DNA of 11,911 nt from UBA3775 sp051877895 (GTDB taxonomy: Bacteria; Bacillota; Clostridia; Lachnospirales; Lachnospiraceae), in NCBI GenBank assembly GCA_051877895.1, contig JBJEJI010000055.1:1-11911 (forward strand), written 5' to 3'. The position numbers were made by a program, and so were the translations under genes. Of this stretch, positions 8,203 through 11,911 are shown piece after piece. A model generated the notes under the pieces. The model was not told where the DNA came from. It saw only the letters and a list, made by a program, of their open reading frames with translations, and searched no databases. How positions within the stretch are numbered: position 1 is the first letter of the stretch; every line of letters starts with the position of its first letter.

Positions 8203-8254
8203 GCGGTACAGGGTACAAGCCCTGTACCGCATATGGCACGAAGTGCAGTTTTTT
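8203..8254 (+). terminator. Terminator region of the polysaccharide operon
   Basis: A perfect 11-bp stem (GCGGTACAGGG at 8203-8213 pairing with CCCTGTACCGC at 8220-8230, 6-nt loop) lies 14 nt after the stop codon. It is followed by a short GCAC-GAA-GTGC hairpin (8236-8246) and a run of six T (8249-8254). The first hairpin is strong but has no T tract of its own; the second has the T tract but only a 4-bp stem. Together they probably end transcription. Confidence 0.7.
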
Positions 8255-8284
8255 AACGAGCAAAAAGCGTAGCGTTTGCCAGTT
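8255..8284 (+). repeat. Imperfect stem-loop after the operon terminator
   Basis: AAC at 8255 pairs with GTT at 8282, and GCAAA at 8260 with TTTGC at 8275, around an inner GC-GTA-GC; small internal loops separate the stems. The bases GCGTAGCG and CGAAGTGC nearby remind me of short intergenic repeats in Lachnospiraceae genomes, but that is memory only. It may be an extra terminator element or the edge of such a repeat. Confidence 0.3.
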
Positions 8285-8332
8285 TGACCAGTTTAAAATA
8301 TTAATTAAATAAGTAAAAAGTTACAATAATCA

Positions 8333-8360
8333 TTGACCACAACATTAGTGTCCTTAATGT
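8333..8360 (+). promoter_or_regulatory. Possible promoter and dyad upstream of the lipoprotein gene
   Basis: TTGACC at 8333-8338 is a good -35 (5 of 6 bases). The -10 is unclear: TAATGT at 8355-8360 has the right 16-nt spacing but is weak, and GATAAT at 8361-8366 is better but 22 nt away. A 6-bp inverted repeat, ACATTA at 8342-8347 and TAATGT at 8355-8360, lies in the spacer and could be an operator. Some promoter is expected here because the upstream operon ends in a terminator. Confidence 0.35.
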
Positions 8361-8396
8361 GATAATGATTTGCTTATTAGCAGAAAGGGAATGAAT

Positions 8397-9326
8397 ATGA
8401 AAAAGAGTATATTAGTTTTTATTATGGTAGGAATTTTACTTGTTGGATGCGGTAAAAATGAAACAAAAATTAATAATCAGGACAAATCTAACGAGACACA
8501 AAAAAATATTGATGTAGAAACTCAAACCCAAGATAAAGCTCAGGAAACATCCGCGTACGATGTTACGAATTACGATTCGGAAATGATTTCGCATTCATTG
8601 GAATTTGAGTTGAACGATTTGATTTATGATTACTTTTTCATAAATGAAGAAGCGGATGAAACAGTTATTATTGACTTTGATGGACAGCAGTATACAGGTA
8701 CCTATTCATCATCCGTGTATAAGTTACATGATGTTAATCCAAGAAATATATATAAATTTGAAAATGGTGAATTTGATATCGATTCGAAAACCGGAAAACT
8801 TGTCATGATGTGTTTTGACGCTGATGAATCTAATAACGTTACCTATACTTACGAAGAAGCAGAGAAGAAAGCTGTTGAACTGGCAAAACAATATATTGAT
8901 ATAGATAACTATAAGATGGAATATTTTACTTCCATATATGATTCGTCATTTCACAAGTTCATCTGGAGAAGAGAATTTGCGGGAGTACAGACAGATGATT
9001 ATTTTCAGGTGACAATGGCTTCTGACGGATTATTTGGCTTTGTTGATTTCTCAGCAACGTATATGGATGAGGTGATTGCTAAATTAGGCAAGGACAATGT
9101 TGATAAAATAGTTCAAAATATAATTACTGAAGATGCCGGAAAAAAAGCCAAGGCTAAGGCTGAAGCTTTGTTTTCAGATATTCCTGGTGAAACAACAATT
9201 GAACAGATTGATTGTAAGATTATATGGCTTGGGGAAGAAGATTTTGGAGCAATTTATTCTTATTCAGTTGTGAACAATAATAACGGAGAGATTTGTGAAG
9301 AGGTAGCAGAAATACTTATTAAGTGA
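8397..9326 (+). CDS. Putative lipoprotein of unknown function
   Basis: A protein of about 309 residues. Residues 1-18 (MKKSILVFIMVGILLVGC) are a lipoprotein signal with lipobox L15-V-G-C18, so the mature protein should be lipid-anchored at Cys18 on the outer face of the membrane. Residues 20-55 form a polar N/Q/K/T/E-rich linker. The rest is an acidic, aromatic-rich globular part with no motif I can assign. A segment around 150-220 (an EEAEKKAVELAKQYI helix, then alternating strands ending with DYFQVTMASDGLFGFVDF) is loosely like PepSY/YcdB-type domains, a weak impression. No catalytic motif is visible. ATG 8397 is chosen because AAAGGGA at 8384-8390 is well spaced for it; ATG 8391 is too close, and TTG 8370 would spoil the signal peptide. 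It stands alone between the polysaccharide terminator and an acetyltransferase gene, so the context gives no function. Confidence 0.75.
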   Translation: MKKSILVFIMVGILLVGCGKNETKINNQDKSNETQKNIDVETQTQDKAQETSAYDVTNYDSEMISHSLEFELNDLIYDYFFINEEADETVIIDFDGQQYTGTYSSSVYKLHDVNPRNIYKFENGEFDIDSKTGKLVMMCFDADESNNVTYTYEEAEKKAVELAKQYIDIDNYKMEYFTSIYDSSFHKFIWRREFAGVQTDDYFQVTMASDGLFGFVDFSATYMDEVIAKLGKDNVDKIVQNIITEDAGKKAKAKAEALFSDIPGETTIEQIDCKIIWLGEEDFGAIYSYSVVNNNNGEICEEVAEILIK

Positions 9327-9446
9327 TGGTAAAAAAATATAAAAGAACAGCTTAATGGTGTAAAAAATATAGAGAGATAACAAAAATAGATTATTTCAGG
9401 TTCGTTGACGAGCCCGCAAGAAAGGGAAAACAAAGGTGAAATATTG

Positions 9447-9998
9447 ATGGTTATATTAGAAACCGAAAGACTTGTATTGAGAAGCTGGACTGAGGCAGAT
9501 GCAGACAGTTTATTTGAATATGCCAAGGATCCGGATGTTGGTCCTATTGCAGGATGGCCACCACATAAGTCCATTGATGAAAGCCTTGATGTAATACGAA
9601 ATGTATTAGGCGGAGAGGAGTGCTACGCAATCTGCGAAAAGGGCAGTGAAAAGGCGATCGGAGCTATTGAACTTAAAATGAATGGGCATACCGATATGAC
9701 AAAGCGTGACGATGAGTGTGAACTGGGCTATTGGCTTGGCAAACCATTTTGGGGGAGAGGATATATGCCGGAAGCGGCAAGAGAAATCATTCGTCATGGA
9801 TTTGAGGATATTGGCATGAATACAATTTGGTGTGGATACTATGAGGGCAATCAAAAATCAAAAAGAGTACAGGAAAAAGTTGGTTTCATATATCACCACA
9901 CAAGTGAAAATGTGCCGGTGCCGTTACTGAATGAGGTTAGGATTGGACATACAAATATACTGACTAAGGCGCATTGGAATAACATCTATTTATCATAA
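9447..9998 (+). CDS. GNAT family N-acetyltransferase (RimJ/RimL type)
   Basis: A cytoplasmic acetyl-CoA-dependent N-acetyltransferase of 183 residues, normal length for the Acetyltransf_3/COG1670 group. ILETERLVLRSWTEADADSLFEY (residues 3-25, the second half continuous with the first) is the standard start of RimJ/RimL-like enzymes. IGAIEL at 71-76 is the central strand, and ELGYWLGKPFWGRGYMPEA (92-110) carries the acetyl-CoA pyrophosphate-binding loop W-G-R-G-Y. NQKSKRVQEKVGF at 135-147 is the conserved N-x-x-S-x-x-V-x-x-K-x-G-F block. Members acetylate ribosomal protein N-termini, small amines or antibiotics; the substrate cannot be told here. AAAGGTGA at 9432-9439 lies 7 nt before ATG 9447; a longer reading from TTG 9405 has no ribosome site. 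The 120-nt gap upstream is A+T rich with no clear terminator, so it may have a weak promoter there or be read from the lipoprotein gene. Confidence 0.88.
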   Translation: MVILETERLVLRSWTEADADSLFEYAKDPDVGPIAGWPPHKSIDESLDVIRNVLGGEECYAICEKGSEKAIGAIELKMNGHTDMTKRDDECELGYWLGKPFWGRGYMPEAAREIIRHGFEDIGMNTIWCGYYEGNQKSKRVQEKVGFIYHHTSENVPVPLLNEVRIGHTNILTKAHWNNIYLS

Positions 9999-10020
9999 TG
10001 TGTAAATAAAATAGCAAAAA

Positions 10021-10041
10021 TGGTCGAGATAATTCCAACCA
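10021..10041. promoter_or_regulatory. Weak dyad upstream of the AraC-type gene
   Basis: TGGTCGAGATAATTCCAACCA is an imperfect inverted repeat (7 of 10 pairs match, with TGGT/ACCA arms) in the 79-nt gap between the acetyltransferase gene and the regulator. It could be a site for the regulator itself. The evidence is slight and no convincing -35/-10 pair was found in this gap. Confidence 0.25.
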
Positions 10042-10077
10042 CATAGCTGTAAGATTATTACGTTGGGAGGTGAGAAC

Positions 10078-10956
10078 GTGCAAGACCAAATCGAAGCAGT
10101 GCAACGTATGCAGGAGTATATCGAAGAACATCTGCGTGAGGAGATTTCCTTTGCAGATGTCGCAAAAGTATCGCTGTTTTCTCCATGGCATGCAAGGCGG
10201 TTGTTTTTAGCATATACAGGTGTAACGCCGGCTGATTACATCAGAAAGCTGAGACTAAAGCAATCTGCCTTGAAATTACGGGATGAAAACGTAAAAATTT
10301 TGGATGTAGCTCTTGATTTTGGCTTTGGTAGTGTGGACGGATACCAGAGAGCCTTTCGAAAAGAGTATGGTTGCAATCCAAGTGAGTATTCTGCCAATCC
10401 GATTCCCTTGCATTTGTTTACCCCCTACGGTGTTAAGTTTAGGTATATGGAAAGGAAAAAAACGACCATGAGTACAAAAAATGTATTTGTTCAAGTAATC
10501 GACAAACCTAAAAGAAAGGTTATCATCAAACGAGGAAAAACAGCCACGGAGTATATGAAATATTGTGAGGAAGTCGGTTGCGATATTTGGGGAGTGCTGG
10601 TCAGCATGAAATCTCTTTGCGGTGAACCGGTATGCCTATGGCTGCCAAAGGAGTATATCAAACCGGGAACAAGTGAGTATGTACAGGGTGTTGAGGTATC
10701 CGAGGACTATAACGGTGAAATTCCCCATGGCTTCGACATAATTGAACTTCCGGCTTCACAGTATCTTATGTTCCAGGGAGAACCCTTTCAGGAGGAAGAA
10801 TATGAGCAGGCAATTACGGAAATTTGGGAGTCTGAGAAAAAGTATGACCCAACTGTTATTGGATATCAGTGGGATAGCTCAAATCCAAGGATTCAACTTG
10901 AGCCCATCGGCACGCGGGGATACATAGAGTTGGTTCCGATTCGCTCTAAAATATAA
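10078..10956 (+). CDS. AraC family regulator with GyrI-like effector-binding domain
   Basis: A DNA-binding regulator of about 292 residues. The AraC/XylS domain is at the N-terminus: the first helix-turn-helix is near residues 24-44 (SFADVAKVSLFSPWHARRLF), then YIRKLRLKQSALKL, the second HTH near 73-95 (ILDVALDFGFGSVDGYQRAF) and the closing NPSEY (100-104). From about 136 to the end is a GyrI-like/effector-binding domain, as in Rob and SAV-type multidrug regulators, presumably sensing a small hydrophobic compound. GGGAGG at 10065-10070 lies 7 nt before GTG 10078, which decides the start; an upstream in-frame TTG at 10063 overlaps the ribosome site. The following gene is a broken UvrA-like ATPase, a kind of gene that may confer drug tolerance, so this protein may once have controlled it. 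Intact and of normal length. Confidence 0.88.
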   Translation: MQDQIEAVQRMQEYIEEHLREEISFADVAKVSLFSPWHARRLFLAYTGVTPADYIRKLRLKQSALKLRDENVKILDVALDFGFGSVDGYQRAFRKEYGCNPSEYSANPIPLHLFTPYGVKFRYMERKKTTMSTKNVFVQVIDKPKRKVIIKRGKTATEYMKYCEEVGCDIWGVLVSMKSLCGEPVCLWLPKEYIKPGTSEYVQGVEVSEDYNGEIPHGFDIIELPASQYLMFQGEPFQEEEYEQAITEIWESEKKYDPTVIGYQWDSSNPRIQLEPIGTRGYIELVPIRSKI

Positions 10957-10992
10957 AGGAAGATTGCAGAACTTGGATATAATAACAAAACA

Positions 10993-11023
10993 TAAGGACG
11001 TAGTGAGTACCACTACGTCCTTA
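10993..11023. terminator. Strong hairpin after the AraC-type gene
   Basis: TAAGGACGTAGTG (10993-11005) pairs perfectly over 13 bp with CACTACGTCCTTA (11011-11023) around a 5-nt AGTAC loop. On the + strand it is not followed by T residues; on the - strand it is followed by ATGTTTTGTTATTATAT, so as an intrinsic terminator it would work better leftwards. It lies 36 nt after the regulator stop and just before the UvrA-like remnant. Confidence 0.5.
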
Positions 11024-11046
11024 CTGCATGTACAAATCAAATATAA

Positions 11047-11615
11047 CCCACTCCTGCCACATTCTTAAATTTTTTCGATGAAATCCGCAAGGTGATGGCG
11101 GCAGAAAACGGTACAGCGAGGAAGCTCTGTTCTATCGCTATCAGGGGAAGAACATCGTGGAGATTTTGAATATGTCTGCCGGGGAAGCTTATGAGTTTTT
11201 CAAGGAGAAAAACAAACTCAGGAAGGCTTTGGGGGCTATGTTGGAAGTGGGACTTTCTTATCTGTCACTTGGTCAGCCACTGTCCTCGCTTTCCGGTGGT
11301 GAACGACAGCGGGTAAAATTGGCAAAATATTTGGATAAGAAAGGTAATATTTATGTGTTGGACGAGCCGACCACCGGGCTTCATGCTTCCGATGTGAAAA
11401 AAGTCATGGAACTGTTAGACAGCCTGGTGGACCGAGGCAACACTGTTATCGTTATTGAACATAATCTGGATGTGATGAAACAGGCGGATTGGCTTATTGA
11501 TATAGGTCCGGACGGCGGTACTTCCGGTGGAGAGATTGTCTTTGCCGGCACACCAAAAGATATGCTGGAACATTCCCATACAATCACAGCGGAATATCTC
11601 AGAAAATCCTTGTGA
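11047..11615 (+). pseudogene. Truncated and frameshifted UvrA-like ABC ATPase
   Basis: The 3' remnant of a UvrA-family gene, probably the non-repair paralogue type (as in DrrC-like drug-resistance proteins). From about 11103 one frame reads RYSEEALFYRYQGKNIVEIL and runs to TGA 11613-11615. It contains SLGQPLSSLSGGERQRVKLA (ABC signature, 11292-11324), IYVLDEPTTGLH (Walker B and D-loop, 11349-11384), VIVIEHNLDVMKQADWLIDI (H-loop) and GPDGGTSGGEIVFAGTP, all as in the C-terminal ATPase domain of UvrA. The C-terminus looks complete. Just upstream another frame reads TPATFLNFFDEIRK then VMAAENG (11050-11112), which matches UvrA shortly before its C-terminal zinc module. The zinc module (CxxC...CxxC, roughly 50 residues) is missing between them and the frame changes. 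Everything before (Walker A and the first ATPase half, over 500 residues) is absent. It cannot make a working ATPase. A GTG at 11157 would allow a 152-residue fragment, without a good ribosome site. Confidence 0.85.
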
Positions 11616-11681
11616 TTCTTATATGTCCACAATCGGGTACGATAGTAAAAATATTCGGAAGAAAATATGATGAAGGAAGAA

Positions 11682-11722
11682 GCAACAGTTTGTAAAACGT
11701 GTAAAATATTTATGACTGTTGC
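11682..11722. repeat. 8-bp inverted repeat with 25-nt spacer
   Basis: GCAACAGT (11682-11689) and ACTGTTGC (11715-11722) are perfect inverted copies. A direct repeat, TAAAATATTTAT at 11702-11713 and TAAAATATTTCAT at 11724-11736, overlaps the right arm. The stretch 11616-11750 otherwise holds nothing I recognise; there is no T tract, so it is not a clear terminator for the ATPase remnant. Confidence 0.4.
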
Positions 11723-11754
11723 ATAAAATATTTCATCCCGTAAAGATATACATA

Positions 11755-11783
11755 TTGCATTTCCCATATGCTTATGTTATAAT
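11755..11783 (+). promoter_or_regulatory. Extended -10 promoter of the TetR-type gene
   Basis: TTGCAT at 11755-11760, a 17-nt spacer and a perfect TATAAT at 11778-11783, preceded by TGT (11775-11777), giving an extended -10 element (TGnTATAAT). Transcription would start near 11790, some 30 nt before the GTG start at 11820. The weak -35 is compensated by the extended -10. Confidence 0.7.
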
Positions 11784-11801
11784 TAATCAATCGATTAATT
11801 A
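11780..11801. promoter_or_regulatory. Probable TetR-type operator
   Basis: TAATTAATC (11780-11788) and GATTAATTA (11793-11801) are perfect inverted copies with a 4-nt AATC spacer. The repeat begins inside the -10 box and covers the expected transcription start, so a bound dimer would block RNA polymerase. TetR-family repressors commonly act this way on their own promoters. It contains an inner AATCGATT palindrome, offset from the main centre. Confidence 0.65.
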
Positions 11802-11819
11802 ATAGAAAGGAGTGGTGAT

Positions 11820-11911
11820 GTGCGGGTACGAAATGAAGATGAATACCAACGTAAGAAAAACGAGATAATGGAAAGATGCTACGAGTGCTATGCGGAGCAC
11901 GGGCTGGGCGC
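11820..11911 (+). CDS. TetR/AcrR family regulator, N-terminal part (runs off window)
   Basis: Only the first 30 codons are present. They read VRVRNEDEYQRKKNEIMERC then YECYAEHGLG (initial GTG taken as Met), matching the first helix of the TetR DNA-binding domain: a charged stretch, R-x-x-I-M-x-x-A/C-x-x-C/L-F/Y-x-E-x-G. The GTG at 11820 is chosen because GAAAGGAG at 11805-11812 lies 7 nt upstream; a nearby ATG (11818) is in another frame. A well-formed promoter with an overlapping inverted repeat precedes it, pointing to self-repression. Its target, likely a transporter or similar gene further right, is outside the window. Confidence 0.75.
   Translation, partial: MRVRNEDEYQRKKNEIMERCYECYAEHGLG

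Noticed and set aside
8189..8396. Riboswitch or small RNA in the gap before the lipoprotein gene
   Set aside because: The hairpins are explained by transcription termination, and no known riboswitch core could be recognised.
9260..9574. Minus-strand open frame of 104 codons across the lipoprotein/acetyltransferase gap
   Set aside because: Both ends are antisense to supported genes and the peptide is low-complexity Ser/Ile-rich; no ribosome site supports it.
11157..11615. Intact small ABC protein starting at GTG 11157
   Set aside because: The UvrA-like homology extends upstream of this codon, Walker A is absent and there is no good ribosome site; it is a remnant, not a small gene.
11616..11750. 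Possible small gene between the ATPase remnant and the TetR promoter
   Set aside because: Only short frames without ribosome sites; repeats and A+T-rich sequence only.
11381..11767. Minus-strand open frame of 128 codons at the end of the UvrA-like remnant
   Set aside because: Most of it is antisense to the conserved ATPase motifs, and the rest covers A+T-rich intergenic DNA; no domain is visible.

Overview
The window looks like a low-GC Clostridia chromosome, probably Lachnospiraceae. This is inferred from the A+T-rich codon use, strong GGAGG-type ribosome sites, frequent GTG/ATG starts and the style of the protein families; no rRNA or other marker confirms it. All recognisable genes are on the + strand. 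No tRNA, rRNA, CRISPR array, intact IS element or phage gene was seen.

Region 1 (1-348) holds the decayed end of a gene whose last residues resemble the C-terminus of DUF1016/YhcG-type PDDEXK nucleases, broken by an in-frame TAA. A plausible promoter (TTGCAA-17-TATAAT) lies in this dead tail and points into the next genes.

Region 2 (361-8188) is a tight seven-gene run for a surface polysaccharide (capsule, exopolysaccharide or cell-wall glycan). In order: a putative GT-A glycosyltransferase with a DSD motif, a GT2 rhamnosyl/galactofuranosyl-type transferase, two GT4 transferases, a Wzx-type flippase, a third GT4 transferase, and a polytopic membrane protein that is the best candidate for the Wzy polymerase. 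Neighbouring genes overlap or lie within about 6 nt, so translation is probably coupled. Together they could assemble a repeat unit on undecaprenyl diphosphate, flip it and polymerise it. The initiating phosphoglycosyltransferase, chain-length control genes and sugar-nucleotide genes are not here and presumably lie upstream. The run ends in a strong hairpin followed by a small hairpin and a T tract.

Region 3 (8397-9998) has an orphan lipoprotein of unknown function with its own possible promoter, then a RimJ/RimL-type GNAT acetyltransferase.

Region 4 (10078-11615) has an AraC regulator with a GyrI-like effector domain, then a pseudogene of a UvrA-like ABC ATPase (the non-repair paralogue type linked to drug resistance). 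The ATPase has lost most of its 5' part and also carries an internal frame-shifting deletion. The deletion junction can be placed in a short stretch that reads as UvrA-like protein in two frames.

Region 5 (11755-end) is the start of a TetR/AcrR-type regulator. Its extended -10 promoter overlaps a perfect 9-bp inverted repeat, the expected layout of an autorepressor. The gene runs off the window.

I found no convincing new defence or mobile system. The most useful points are the UvrA-like double deletion, the TetR operator-promoter, the candidate polymerase and the unassigned lipoprotein.
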